39,764 bases of DNA from Nitrosomonas sp. (GCA_008015565.1 SSFV01000067.1:1-39764), one strand, 5' to 3'; counted from the first letter of the stretch, positions 1 to 9,376 are shown. Numbers and translations are program-made. Notes: generated from the sequence alone by a model not told the origin.

Positions 1-30
1 CCGTGCCAATTAAATAAACAGGATACTGAA

Positions 31-306
31 TCATTCTAATTTATGGTTGAAAAAATGAAAATCACTTTCATAAATATCTGCTATTTCCAATTCTTCATCA
101 ATTACTGTATCGGCCCAATTTTCCTCAATTTCGATCTTCTCATTTCCACAGTCGTATCTATCGATATGACAAGGCGAAGCGACGGTATTTTGTCTGTGCG
201 ATAACCCGTTTTTGTTATGGACTTGATTGGTAATTATATTTTTTTCTCTTTTAGATAAACAATTAGCCGATTTCTTAATACTGATCGCATACGTTTTGGC
301 ACACAT
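31..306 (-). CDS. Small hypothetical protein (91 aa), no family recognised
   Basis: A short ORF that I cannot assign to a family. The start is well supported: a GGAGGG ribosome-binding site lies 7 nt before the ATG, on the minus strand near 314-319. The N-terminal half is basic and rich in Lys, Asn and Ser, with cysteines at residues 2, 16, 46 and 53. The C-terminal 35 residues are strongly acidic (many Glu and Asp) and end in aromatic and His residues. There is no signal peptide or membrane segment. It lies downstream of ygfZ on the same strand, about 205 nt away, so it probably has its own promoter. The strong ribosome-binding site argues for a real gene. Its function is unknown. Confidence 0.55.
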   Translation of the reverse strand: MCAKTYAISIKKSANCLSKREKNIITNQVHNKNGLSHRQNTVASPCHIDRYDCGNEKIEIEENWADTVIDEELEIADIYESDFHFFNHKLE

Positions 307-511
307 TGGACAACCCTCCAGTTAGTACAAAATTAAATACCAAACCTAACCATTCTGGCCAAAAGAAATTTTCACTTCTTTGATTTTTATCAAAACATAA
401 TCGATAAGATAAAATTAACAATAGAATGACTAATTTATTTCTGGCCTAAGGCAGAAAGAATTGCGGAATCTGCGATAAATATCCAATGCAACTAATTGTT
501 AAATAAGTATT

Positions 512-1486
512 TTAATCTGATAGCGAATAAGGTGGCGGCTTGATTTGGAGCGTTGGGCCTTGTAGCGACTGCCAATGAATCAGGCACGTTTCAACGCTGC
601 TTTGTTGGATAACAGCCAGAACGTCAAAATCCCCATTTGGAGATGAGGCAACGTTTACGATATTGCCGCAAGATTGGTCATCCATGTCACGGCTATATAG
701 CAAATCGCCAGGACTAATGGTATCGATCGTCCCAATCCGTGCTGAATACATGCGCCGCTTGAGTTTACCTAGATAATGAGTACGCGCAACGATTTCTTGT
801 CCAGGATAACACCCTTTATTAAAACTGATACCCCCAATCGCATCGAGATTGATCATTTGAGGTAAAAACATTTCCTGAGTTTCTGGCAGGATCGTTGGAA
901 TTGCTGATTGAATATTTAACCAGTTCCAGAAATTGATATCAGCAGGTATTGCATGTTGGCTGAGGCTATCCATAAGTAGTGGCGCATCGTTCATAGATGT
1001 GATCAATTCCATTTGATGCCGTGAAAAAGAAATAGCGCAAACCTTTTCATTTTGCCTGACTTGCAGGCAAGGATTCGAATCAAAGTCCAGTCCAATAATC
1101 TGTTGCATTGTTTTAGCGGCATCGGCTCCAATTAAGCCAATTCGAACCAAAGTATCGGTTGCATCAATCAACTGCACCTTTGCACGTAGTACGTATAGGG
1201 ATAAGCGCTTCTTGATAGAGGTGAGTAGACTAACCGGTATTTGCATGAAATAGTCATTGTTTTGCTGCCATAGTAAAAAGCTTACTAACACGCGACCTTG
1301 AGGTGTGCAATAACTACCAAATTGGGCCTTTTGCCGATTTATTTCCCGAAGGTCACAGGTAAGTTGATTTTGTAAAAAAGATTGGGCATCATCCCCAGAG
1401 AAACGTATCAAGCCATAATGAGAAAGATTGACAAATTTGTTCCCATCTTCTAACGATTTGTCTTTAAATGTAATTTCATTATCCAA
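512..1486 (-). CDS. ygfZ: YgfZ/GcvT-family folate-binding protein
   Basis: A tetrahydrofolate-dependent protein of the YgfZ (COG0354) family, needed in other bacteria for repair or maturation of some Fe-S enzymes such as MiaB, and hence for tRNA modification; it acts in the cytoplasm. The diagnostic motif K-G-C-Y-x-G-Q-E is at residues 224-231, with the reactive Cys at 226. The N-terminal GcvT-like segment (LSHYGLIRFSG, 21-31) and the 324-residue length fit the family. The apparent start is TTG at 1486; there is no in-frame ATG near the beginning of the conserved domain, so a non-ATG start is likely. It stands alone, and the flanking genes suggest no operon. The family call is secure; the exact start is less so. 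Confidence 0.93.
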   Translation of the reverse strand: MDNEITFKDKSLEDGNKFVNLSHYGLIRFSGDDAQSFLQNQLTCDLREINRQKAQFGSYCTPQGRVLVSFLLWQQNNDYFMQIPVSLLTSIKKRLSLYVLRAKVQLIDATDTLVRIGLIGADAAKTMQQIIGLDFDSNPCLQVRQNEKVCAISFSRHQMELITSMNDAPLLMDSLSQHAIPADINFWNWLNIQSAIPTILPETQEMFLPQMINLDAIGGISFNKGCYPGQEIVARTHYLGKLKRRMYSARIGTIDTISPGDLLYSRDMDDQSCGNIVNVASSPNGDFDVLAVIQQSSVETCLIHWQSLQGPTLQIKPPPYSLSD

Positions 1487-1787
1487 TATAATTAAACTAC
1501 TAATTCTGATCGATCAGTTGTAGCTCGGTAAATAGCCTTAAATAATGTATGAAAGGGCTATAGATATCAGCTAAATCCAACATAACATAAATAACATTTT
1601 CTCACTGTAACTATCGAAAGTGTAATGTTTTTTAGCCAGAGTACAATCCTAATTAAGCTACAAAATCACACGACAACGATATACCTGACATAATAATTAC
1701 TGGACATTTTTTTGCCGTTTTTCACATGGATACCAATAAAACTGGATAATTTATTGGGATCGTTAAGTAGATGTTTCATGAATTCAA
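1487..1787. other. Intergenic region between Kelch gene and ygfZ
   Basis: About 300 AT-rich bases between the stop of the Kelch gene and the start of ygfZ, both on the minus strand. It should hold the ygfZ promoter. I see no convincing ORF, no strong stem-loop followed by a T-run, and no RNA gene. Confidence 0.5.
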
Positions 1788-2789
1788 TTATTGATCAGCA
1801 AGGGTTATAAAAACTTCATTGATTGCACTGAATGATCCTCCAGGCTCCGGGCCGCCGCTGATGACGTACATTTGTCCATTGACAACCGCTGACCCCGAAC
1901 CATGGCGTGCGGTCGGCATCGGGGTCATGGTGCGCCAGTGATCAGTGGCAGGATGATAGGCTTCATTGGTAGCAAATGTACCGGTTTTTGATTCACCGCC
2001 GACGACATAGATCCAGTCACCAACGACTGCCGCTGACATACCACTCCGGGGTGTTGGTAAGCTCGTGCGCGCACGCCAAAGAAGCGTGCGTGGGTCATAT
2101 TCCTCCACAGTTCCCATATTTCGACCATAATTCAATTCAGAACGGCCGCCAATGGTATAAATTTGCCCTCCAGCCATTACAACTGCCAGGTGATCCCGGG
2201 GTGTAGGCATGGATGGAGCAGGGGACCAGTTATTTGTTTTTGGATCAAAAATTTCCACTGCACCAGAATTGTGCTTGCCGTCGTAGCCGCCTATTGCATA
2301 TAAGCGATTCTGGTGCGCGACAACACCAAGCGCTCCACGGGCAGTCGGCATGGCTGCAAGCTCGCGCCATTTTCCAGTAGCTGGATTGTATTGATACACA
2401 GTAGACACTGCATGCCACACAGAAAATAGTGACTTTTTGAATCCTCCTATGACGTACAAAAAGCCGTCCAGAGAAACGACACCAGCATGATGGCGACCTT
2501 CCGGTAAAGATGCAGCTAACGACCAGGAGTTGGTTGCCGTGTCATATACTTCAACCGTATCACTGATGGCAAAATTCAGTGCATTGCTTAAAGTGGGCTT
2601 ATTAAAACCTCCAACTACATAAATTTTTCCCTCAATCGCAGCAGCAGCTACTTCTGTGCGATAAGCGGGTGCGGATGCTGCTTGCCTCCATGTCCCCATT
2701 GAGTGATTTTCAGCCAATACCCATTTATTAAGTTGAATTAAAATCAGAAAAAGAATGCAGCAAGTAATAGGCAATTTTGAAATCAGCAT
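1788..2789 (-). CDS. Secreted Kelch-repeat beta-propeller protein
   Basis: A 333-residue protein with a signal peptide (hydrophobic residues about 8-24, probable cleavage after VLA near residue 26) followed by six Kelch repeats. Each repeat shows the double-Gly strand (VVGGF, VIGGF, AIGGY, TIGGR, VVGGE, VISGG) and the spaced Tyr/Trp pattern of a propeller blade (for example VEVYDTATNSW, VEIFDPKTNNW). Six blades fill the mature protein, so there is no added catalytic domain. Family knowledge supports a sugar- or protein-binding role, and the location is periplasmic or extracellular. The start has an AAGG ribosome-binding site 7 nt upstream. No neighbour indicates its ligand. Confidence 0.88.
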   Translation of the reverse strand: MLISKLPITCCILFLILIQLNKWVLAENHSMGTWRQAASAPAYRTEVAAAAIEGKIYVVGGFNKPTLSNALNFAISDTVEVYDTATNSWSLAASLPEGRHHAGVVSLDGFLYVIGGFKKSLFSVWHAVSTVYQYNPATGKWRELAAMPTARGALGVVAHQNRLYAIGGYDGKHNSGAVEIFDPKTNNWSPAPSMPTPRDHLAVVMAGGQIYTIGGRSELNYGRNMGTVEEYDPRTLLWRARTSLPTPRSGMSAAVVGDWIYVVGGESKTGTFATNEAYHPATDHWRTMTPMPTARHGSGSAVVNGQMYVISGGPEPGGSFSAINEVFITLADQ

Positions 2790-2828
2790 ATTTCAGCCTT
2801 TGCGAGAGTAAATCGATTTATCTGACTA

Positions 2829-2848
2829 AACTAATCATTCGATTAGTT
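2829..2848. promoter_or_regulatory. Perfect 8-bp inverted repeat upstream of Kelch gene
   Basis: AACTAATC, a 4-nt spacer ATTC, then GATTAGTT: a perfect dyad about 40 nt upstream of the Kelch start codon. There is no T-run on either side, so it is not an intrinsic terminator. Its position fits an operator or a 5' UTR hairpin. Its function is inferred only from position. Confidence 0.35.
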
Positions 2849-3051
2849 AGATTACCAAAAGGTATCAGTCATGGAAAAGAATATCAATATAAGTTTGCGG
2901 CATGCTAATTTGCTACGAGTGAATGAATTAGTAAGCATGTAACAATAATGCAGCTAATTCTACAGATAAATTAGGTGAATCTTTATCATCGTGTAAATTC
3001 ATGCAAAGCTTAACTTATGCACGAATAGACGTCATTTTAAACGGAAAGGTG

Positions 3052-3201
3052 TTAAATAGCGGCACCTGTTTGCTCGGCTTGCTCAGCAAGTTGTGACGGA
3101 ACATAAGTTGATGGATCCCAGATAAAAGCTTTTGTGCTGGAGATTCGGTTAGAACAAGGTGCGGAGAAAATATAGCTGTATTTTCCAGTCGTTTTGAACA
3201 T
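3052..3201 (-). CDS. Possible small protein (49 aa)
   Basis: An ATG at 3201 opens a 49-codon frame closed by TAA at 3052-3054. The composition looks protein-like: Trp, Pro, Tyr and a regular C-terminal part (residues 28-34 WDPSTYV, then an amphipathic stretch rich in Ala, Glu and Gln ending GAAI). No Shine-Dalgarno site is visible. Instead a perfect 7-bp hairpin (3212-3230, GTTTGCT/AGCAAAC with a 5-nt loop) lies just upstream and could cover the initiation region. I do not recognise a family. It may be a real small gene or the 3' remnant of a decayed one. Confidence 0.35.
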   Translation of the reverse strand: MFKTTGKYSYIFSAPCSNRISSTKAFIWDPSTYVPSQLAEQAEQTGAAI

Positions 3202-3437
3202 TACAATTTTTGTTTGCTGCGCAAGCAAACCACCTGCGCTGTATCGCTTATTGCACTGACTTATTTGGTAACAGCATTGAACAGATCAGGAAAATGATAA
3301 TAGAGCGCACATCAATCAATTTGTATGAATTCAGAATTGCGATCCTGCCATACTGCGATAAGTCTTGGAAAGGCGCGAAAGGCGAATTTTATTCGAATCC
3401 TAACATGGCTATTTGAGTATGAGTTTTCCATAGATGA

Positions 3438-4082
3438 TTAGCCGATAATATTATGATTGAGTGCTAAGCGAATAAGCTGTGTCGTATTTTGCAAATCAAG
3501 TTTACGCATCAAGTTGAGATAATGGACGCTTACAGTTTTAGGACTTATGGAGATTTTCTCTGCAATTTCAGAATTGGAATTGCCTTCTACGATTAATTTT
3601 ACAATTTGGAATTCCCGTTTGGTCAATAAATCAAAGGGATTCTCTGAATTTTCTTTTCGTGTTGCATGTATTGCAACTGCTGTAGCCAATTCAGATTCAA
3701 TATATTTTTTCCCCATACTCACTTGACGTACAGCATGAATCATTTCGCCAATTCCACTTTGTTTGCTGATAAAACCTATCGCTCCTGCTTTCAAAGCTCG
3801 GTGAACCATTGTTACATTATTGAGCATGCTAAAAACCAGAAGACGTACAGTGGGATCTTTGCTGATCATACGATGGATAGTTTCAAAGCCACAAATTCCA
3901 GGCATGTTGAGATCAAGAATAATAACGTCAGGTTTATGTTCTTGCCACAATTGATAACCTGTTGCACCATTTTCTGCTTCAGCCACTACAATGATGTCCT
4001 CTGTGCTTTCGAGCAAACGGCGATATCCGGTACGCACTACGGGATGGTCATCAATCAATAAAATGGATATGGGATTTGCCAT
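3438..4082 (-). CDS. NarL/FixJ-family response regulator
   Basis: A 214-residue two-domain regulator. The receiver (residues about 5-120) has the acidic pair D11-D12, the phospho-acceptor D57 in the strand VIILDLNMPG, and the conserved Lys in SKQS. A LuxR-type helix-turn-helix (about 148-208) shows LTKREFQIVKLIVEG and the recognition region SPKTVSVHYLNLMRKL. It should bind DNA as a phosphorylated dimer. The ATG lies 4 nt after the stop of the upstream histidine kinase gene (4087-5241), so the two are co-transcribed and form a cognate pair. Target genes are unknown; the divergently transcribed comEC lies just beyond the kinase. Confidence 0.93.
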   Translation of the reverse strand: MANPISILLIDDHPVVRTGYRRLLESTEDIIVVAEAENGATGYQLWQEHKPDVIILDLNMPGICGFETIHRMISKDPTVRLLVFSMLNNVTMVHRALKAGAIGFISKQSGIGEMIHAVRQVSMGKKYIESELATAVAIHATRKENSENPFDLLTKREFQIVKLIVEGNSNSEIAEKISISPKTVSVHYLNLMRKLDLQNTTQLIRLALNHNIIG

Positions 4083-4086
4083 GGTG

Positions 4087-5241
4087 TTAGACTCTTAATG
4101 GTAATCGAATGTTAATTTCTGTACCTTCGTTAGGTGCGCTACGGACTGTCATTCGGCCATCCAGAGCAATTACCCGTTCACGCATGCCCACTAATCCCAA
4201 TCCTGTGAATTGCTGGCTGGTATCATAACCTTTACCATTGTCCTCGATTTTGAGAGACAAAAAATCATCGACAGCATTTTCAATCGTCTCACGGGTTAAA
4301 CTGATTTGCGCCCAGGTAGCTTCGGAGTGTTTATATATATTATTGAGCGCTTCTTGAATAAGGCGGAATACCGTAATATTGTACTTCTCACCTAGTGTTG
4401 CAAGATTGCCCTTTAGTTTTAGTTCGAGAGTAATTTGTGAATGCCTGGAACACCACTGTTTTTTTAGTTCAGATAAGGCATCGGGTAATCCTGAAGTATC
4501 TAGATTTAGCGGACGTAACCTGTGCAGCATTGTCCGAATGACTTGATGCATTTTTTCTGTACAATTTTTAATCGACTCGGCACTGGTATAAATAGGTGAA
4601 TTTTGTTCTGTATAATTAAAAATAACCTCATTTTCTGCACGAATAGCGGTTAACCACTGTCCCAGTTCATCATGTAATTCTCGGGCAAGCCTGCGTCGTT
4701 CTTTTTCTTGAACACGAAATAATTCTTTCATGAGTTGCCTGTTCTCACTTAGCAAGTCACGATTAAGATTGATCATTTTTCTCAGTTGACTGATATCTGA
4801 CATGACCATACGGCACATGTTTTTATCGCTGGTTACTGTGCTTTCTAAACGAATAAAGCTCAATGGATCTTGTGTATCGCCAATTTTTAAATCAATCGTG
4901 ACATTACCGGAGGAATTGAAAACTTCTTGTAAATAGTGATAAAAGGATTGCTGATCGATATCAAGAAAGCAACTTGTAAAAGACTTACCAATAAGAAACG
5001 GGCGCGCTTTTCTTAATAATGATGCTCCAGTCAAATTGATGGATAGTATATTCCCAGCTTTGTCGACAGTAAGATAGCCGACGGGAGCATGATCATACAG
5101 ATCGGCATAACGGTTGCGTGATTCTTCCAGCTCGAGCTGTTGAGTCTGGAGTTGATCAGAAAGTAATTCCATTTTATTGCGTATTGCATGGTCATCGAAT
5201 CGTCGATATTTATTACTTCGTTGATCGGTACGCTGATTCAT
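4087..5241 (-). CDS. PAS-domain NarL-type sensor histidine kinase (HisKA_3)
   Basis: A 384-residue kinase with no membrane segment, so probably cytoplasmic. In order: a short coiled coil (22-45), a PAS domain (about 42-150, beginning YADLYDHAPVGYLTVD), a HisKA_3 dimerisation domain with phospho-His H190 in RRLARELHDELGQ, and a GHKL ATPase domain (about 280-383) with the N box FRLIQEALNN, a DNGKGYD G1 box and a GLGLVGMRERV G2 box. This is the NarX/UhpB-like class that pairs with NarL-type regulators, which matches the next gene. An AGGA ribosome-binding site lies 6 nt before the ATG. The signal sensed by the PAS domain cannot be read from the sequence; I see no Cys or His pattern that clearly points to haem or a metal. 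Confidence 0.92.
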   Translation of the reverse strand: MNQRTDQRSNKYRRFDDHAIRNKMELLSDQLQTQQLELEESRNRYADLYDHAPVGYLTVDKAGNILSINLTGASLLRKARPFLIGKSFTSCFLDIDQQSFYHYLQEVFNSSGNVTIDLKIGDTQDPLSFIRLESTVTSDKNMCRMVMSDISQLRKMINLNRDLLSENRQLMKELFRVQEKERRRLARELHDELGQWLTAIRAENEVIFNYTEQNSPIYTSAESIKNCTEKMHQVIRTMLHRLRPLNLDTSGLPDALSELKKQWCSRHSQITLELKLKGNLATLGEKYNITVFRLIQEALNNIYKHSEATWAQISLTRETIENAVDDFLSLKIEDNGKGYDTSQQFTGLGLVGMRERVIALDGRMTVRSAPNEGTEINIRLPLRV

Positions 5242-5453
5242 ACTATGTCCTATTTAATAGTGGCAATAACGACATGATTGTAACGACATTTAATTTGCTA
5301 CGGTTAAGAACAAAATTATATGCACGATATTTAACAAGTAAAAGCTAGTTATATGTTATGGAATAAAAAATTATGCACAAAATATCAGTGCATTATAAAT
5401 TGAAATTGATTGAGTTGATCATCATTACCAATACAAACTGAAATATTGTACAT

Positions 5454-7883
5454 ATGCTATTAAGATTGAATATACTGGCTTTCGTTTTAGGTGCCAGTCT
5501 ATTGCAACAGCAGCCGGAGTTGCCTGAAATTAAGTGGTGTGGGAGTTTATTGCTAATTGGTATAGCAGTCGCATTGTTGCGACGTTACCAATTGCCGATT
5601 TTGGTAGCATTAAAAAACATATTAGTATGGGGGATCTTTTTAGGATTGGGTTTTTTCTGGGCAACCGCTTTTGCACATTGGCGGTTGGCGGATTTTTTGC
5701 CGCCTGACTGGGAGCAACGGGATATTCAGGTTATTGGTGTCATTGCTACTTTGCCACATAGTCATGATCATGGTTCTCGTTTCCAGTTTAATGTGGAGCA
5801 GGTCATGCATGAAAGTGCAATAATTCCTAAGCGTATTTTGCTTTCTTGGTATAAAAATTCTCAACTTAACGATCATGATAAGACTCAGCCTGTTTTTGAA
5901 GCCGGTCAACGTTGGCAACTTTGGGTAAGACTTAAGCAACCGCATGGTAATGCCAATCCTCATGGTTCCGATTACGAAGCGTGGCTATTGGAGCGCAATA
6001 TTCGAGCAACGGGGTACATTCGTTCGTCGGCTGACAATCGTTTGTTGCAACCCATGGTTAATCTTCCCAGTTATTGGATAGAGTATATTCGCGGAGATAT
6101 TCAGCATCGATTTTCCACGGTGTTGGCGAATCGGCCTTATGCCGGTGTTTTAAAAACCCTTGCAACAGGTGATCAATACGCTATCCCGCGTGATCAATGG
6201 CAAGTATTTGCCCGTACAGGAACCATTCATTTAATGGCAATTTCCGGCTTGCATATTACCTTAGTATCAAGTCTTGTGTTTGCAACGGTATTTCGTTTAT
6301 GGAGTGCTAGTGCTCATTTGCTGCTACGCATGCCTGCGCGGCGTGCAGCGGTCATTGCGGGATTACTGGCGGCACTGGTTTATGCGCTTTTATCAGGATT
6401 CGCAATCCCCGCGCAGCGCTCTCTATATATGCTGAGTGTAGTCGCAATGGCCATATGGCGGGGACAATTAACTACTCCACTTAATGTGTTAATTTGGGCA
6501 TTATTTTGGGTAGTTTTATTCGATCCTTGGTCAACCATTGCACCTGGCTTTTGGCTTTCATTTGGCGCGATTGCGATCATTATGCTAGTTTCTGCGGGCC
6601 GGATCGGCTCATCACATTGGTTCGGGAACTGGATGCGAGTTCAATGGGCGATCACTGTAGGGCTCATTCCATTATTATTGGCATTGTTTCAGCAAGTATC
6701 GTTGATTTCACCTATTGCAAATGCACTTTCAATTCCGCTGATTAGTTTTTTAATCGTGCCGTTGGCACTTGTTGCAGTGATTCCTTGGTTTGATTCTGCA
6801 TTACTTGCGGGACATGAAGTGTTGAGCATGCTTATGGCAGTGTTGAACTGGTTAAGTCTATTGCCTCATGTCGTTTGGGAGCAGCACGCGCCACCTTTAT
6901 GGACAATTATTGTTGCTGTACTCGGAATCGTTTGGATGTTATTGCCTGGAAGCTTAGGGTTTGGGTTCTTTGCTGGTTTTCCGGCGCGATGGCTAGGAGT
7001 CTTCGCTTTTTTGCCGATGCTGATATTACAACCGCCCAGACCTGGAAATGGCGAATTATGGCTAACAGTTTTGGATGTAGGTCAAGGCTTAGCAGTATTG
7101 GCACGTACAACAAACTATGCCTTGTTATTTGATACTGGACCACGCTTTAGCAATACTGATAGCGGTGCACGCATCATTGCTCCATATTTAAGAGGAGAAG
7201 GTATACGTCAACTCGATGCCCTGATTGTGTCGCATGCTGACATAGATCACAGTGGCGGGGCACTGTCGTTATTGACTGCAATGCCTGTCGGAACACTAAT
7301 CTCCTCGTTGGATGGTCAACATCCCATTCATCAAGCTGCGTTGCATAAGATTAAGTGTCATGCGGGTCAATCCTGGCAATGGGATGACGTAAATTTTGAA
7401 ATTCTCCATCCTCTAGCGGACGATTACAGGAATTCTTCGAATAGCACAAATGCAAATAGCTGTGTGTTGAAGATTTCATCCCGTCATGGCAACGTATTAT
7501 TACCTTCCGACATTGGTAACCGAAATGAAGCAGCATTGCTGGATCGTGCTGCCGATAAGCTTGCGGCAACAGTATTGATTGCTCCTCATCATGGTAGTAA
7601 CACCTCATCGTCAAAAACTTTTATTGAGAAAGTGAATCCGTCTCTGACCATTTTTACGGTCGGCTATCATAACCGTCATCGACATCCGAGGGAAACAGTT
7701 ATAGCGCGTTATCGTAATCAAGGCAGTGAATTGTTGAGAAGCGATAAGGAGGGTGCAATTACAGTTCTTTTTGCAAATAACCGATGGTCTGTAAATAGAT
7801 GGCGAAAAATTTATCGTCGTTATTGGCAACATCGGTTAAATGAACTGCCTCACTCGAATTTATCCTTGTCGATTGACACTTAA
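5454..7883 (+). CDS. comEC: ComEC/Rec2 family DNA-uptake channel protein
   Basis: A full-length (809 aa) inner-membrane protein that carries single-stranded DNA into the cytoplasm in natural transformation. The N-terminal part has membrane helices and a DUF4131-type soluble loop (about 75-200). The central Competence domain (about 225-500) contains the motif GTIHLMAISGLHI and many helices. The C-terminal metallo-beta-lactamase-like domain (from about 538) has VLDVGQG, the metal motif SHADIDHSGG, an APHHGSN motif and a terminal GYHNRHRHP. All hallmark segments are present without frameshift. The ribosome-binding site before the ATG is weak, and the gene diverges from the kinase operon across 212 nt. 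With yifB/comM elsewhere in the window it suggests competence, but no pilus genes are visible here. Confidence 0.93.
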   Translation: MLLRLNILAFVLGASLLQQQPELPEIKWCGSLLLIGIAVALLRRYQLPILVALKNILVWGIFLGLGFFWATAFAHWRLADFLPPDWEQRDIQVIGVIATLPHSHDHGSRFQFNVEQVMHESAIIPKRILLSWYKNSQLNDHDKTQPVFEAGQRWQLWVRLKQPHGNANPHGSDYEAWLLERNIRATGYIRSSADNRLLQPMVNLPSYWIEYIRGDIQHRFSTVLANRPYAGVLKTLATGDQYAIPRDQWQVFARTGTIHLMAISGLHITLVSSLVFATVFRLWSASAHLLLRMPARRAAVIAGLLAALVYALLSGFAIPAQRSLYMLSVVAMAIWRGQLTTPLNVLIWALFWVVLFDPWSTIAPGFWLSFGAIAIIMLVSAGRIGSSHWFGNWMRVQWAITVGLIPLLLALFQQVSLISPIANALSIPLISFLIVPLALVAVIPWFDSALLAGHEVLSMLMAVLNWLSLLPHVVWEQHAPPLWTIIVAVLGIVWMLLPGSLGFGFFAGFPARWLGVFAFLPMLILQPPRPGNGELWLTVLDVGQGLAVLARTTNYALLFDTGPRFSNTDSGARIIAPYLRGEGIRQLDALIVSHADIDHSGGALSLLTAMPVGTLISSLDGQHPIHQAALHKIKCHAGQSWQWDDVNFEILHPLADDYRNSSNSTNANSCVLKISSRHGNVLLPSDIGNRNEAALLDRAADKLAATVLIAPHHGSNTSSSKTFIEKVNPSLTIFTVGYHNRHRHPRETVIARYRNQGSELLRSDKEGAITVLFANNRWSVNRWRKIYRRYWQHRLNELPHSNLSLSIDT

Positions 7884-7936
7884 GTACAGTAGTAATGTAA
7901 TACGCTATTTTTTCAGTATCGCAAATTTTAGTAATT

Positions 7937-9361
7937 CTATTCTTTAATTAACTTAATGTTATTAAAAGCGATAGTAAAAGAAGTGCCAACTCCAGGCTCG
8001 CTGGCGACTTTAATTTTTAATTTATTATTTTCAGCCGCTATCTTGACAATAGATAAGCCTATGCCGCTCGTTGCTTTGTTATGCAAAGCTGCTCTAGGTG
8101 AATAAAAATATTCATTGAATATATTGGGCAAATCTTTGCTTTCAATGCCAATGCCATGATCGACTATAACGATGTTAGCCTGGTGATTCGATATAATTTC
8201 AGAAAATATTTCGATAGACATTCCTTCATGAGAATAGATAATGGCATTTGAAATAATATTCTCAAACAGAATTTCTAGTTGATCAGGAATGCACTGACAG
8301 GAAAAATTATCGACTGATATGGTTAATGCAATTTTCTTTTCATTAATCGAAGGAGTCAGTTTATCAATACACTTCTTCAAAATCGTTTTGATAGGAATAC
8401 TTTCGGATTTTGCTGTGTCAAGACAATTGGTTTTCAAACGCTCCAATCTAAGGAGATCAAGTATTAGACTGGACATATTTTTAGCGCGAAAGTCCATTTG
8501 CTCCAATGCACCGCTCATTTCTGGCGTCATTTCTCCTAGATAACCATCTTTGATCAAATTGATCTTGCTACGGATAGCGTCTAATGGTGATTTCAGCTGA
8601 TGGGTTATCAATAATGCATACTGATCTTTTTCTACTTGTGTTTGTTTGATTTGCTTGTAAGCCTGTAAAAGATGGCTTTCATGGTTTCTTACAATTAATG
8701 AAAGTCTTGAAATAACATACCAAACTACAAGAAAGAGTGTATCAAGAAAGAGCATCCATATCAGAGCGCCATCTCGGCGTGCGTTTTCAGACAAGAAGTC
8801 GCTATTTACGAGTACTGACAAGGGTACCTGAGTAAGCAAAAAATTGTCGATTGCAATGACAATTGTGTCCATGATACAAACCAGTATCGTTACATACAGA
8901 CTTTCCCGTACTGAGAAAAAAATGCAAGCTAGTGCGATGTGCAATACATAAAAAAAAGAAATTGGTGTAGAGGTGCTGCCGAAATAATGAACAACAACTG
9001 ACAGGCAAATCAAATCAACAATGATTTGCGCCCACAAATTGATAGAAGGAGAGTTGTACTTACTTGGTTTGCAATAGTCTAGAGCAAACAAGTAGGCTAT
9101 ATTTGCGGTAAACAGTATGAAGATAATAGCAATCGGCCATTTTTGCTGTTCACTGATTCCTAGCTGAGCGAGCATATCCGATGCTGATAGCATTAAAATT
9201 TCAAAAAAAACTAATATGGCTATCAAAATCCACCGGAAAGTAATAAACCAGCGAATGTTACGAATTAATACATCATCACTCAGTTTAAGCTTTTCGCCAT
9301 TGATTCCAAGTAGACTATTGTGGCTACTTGGCTTATCCCAAGAAAACTCGGTAATTGCCAT
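7937..9361 (-). CDS. Six-TM membrane sensor histidine kinase
   Basis: A 474-residue kinase. About six hydrophobic segments fill residues 36-220 (approximately 36-60, 76-94, 108-126, 134-150, 153-173 and 199-218), with no large periplasmic domain. It may therefore sense membrane state, a small ligand or an internal signal. The HisKA domain has phospho-His H254 in LLITHQLKSPLDAIRSK. The HATPase_c domain (about 350-470) shows an N box ILFENIISNAIIYS, a G1 box DHGIGI and a G2 box SGIGLSIVK. It starts 15 nt downstream of the single-domain receiver gene on the same strand and should form a pair with it. The 3' end faces comEC. No signal can be named. Confidence 0.9.
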   Translation of the reverse strand: MAITEFSWDKPSSHNSLLGINGEKLKLSDDVLIRNIRWFITFRWILIAILVFFEILMLSASDMLAQLGISEQQKWPIAIIFILFTANIAYLFALDYCKPSKYNSPSINLWAQIIVDLICLSVVVHYFGSTSTPISFFYVLHIALACIFFSVRESLYVTILVCIMDTIVIAIDNFLLTQVPLSVLVNSDFLSENARRDGALIWMLFLDTLFLVVWYVISRLSLIVRNHESHLLQAYKQIKQTQVEKDQYALLITHQLKSPLDAIRSKINLIKDGYLGEMTPEMSGALEQMDFRAKNMSSLILDLLRLERLKTNCLDTAKSESIPIKTILKKCIDKLTPSINEKKIALTISVDNFSCQCIPDQLEILFENIISNAIIYSHEGMSIEIFSEIISNHQANIVIVDHGIGIESKDLPNIFNEYFYSPRAALHNKATSGIGLSIVKIAAENNKLKIKVASEPGVGTSFTIAFNNIKLIKE

Positions 9362-9376
9362 TAGCTTATAATCCTA

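Larger units (their letters stand above)
2790..3437. other. Long intergenic region upstream of Kelch gene
   Basis: About 650 AT-rich bases between the Kelch gene and the response-regulator gene. It contains two perfect inverted repeats (2829-2848 and 3212-3230) and one short ORF on the minus strand (3052-3201), described separately. The remainder shows only short, frame-broken stretches. A plus-strand ORF at 3210-3416 has no ribosome-binding site and resembles nothing I know. Confidence 0.5.

Noticed and set aside
3210-3416. Plus-strand ORF of 68 codons downstream of the small minus-strand ORF
   Set aside because: No ribosome-binding site, no recognisable protein, and the start sits within the hairpin region at 3212-3230.
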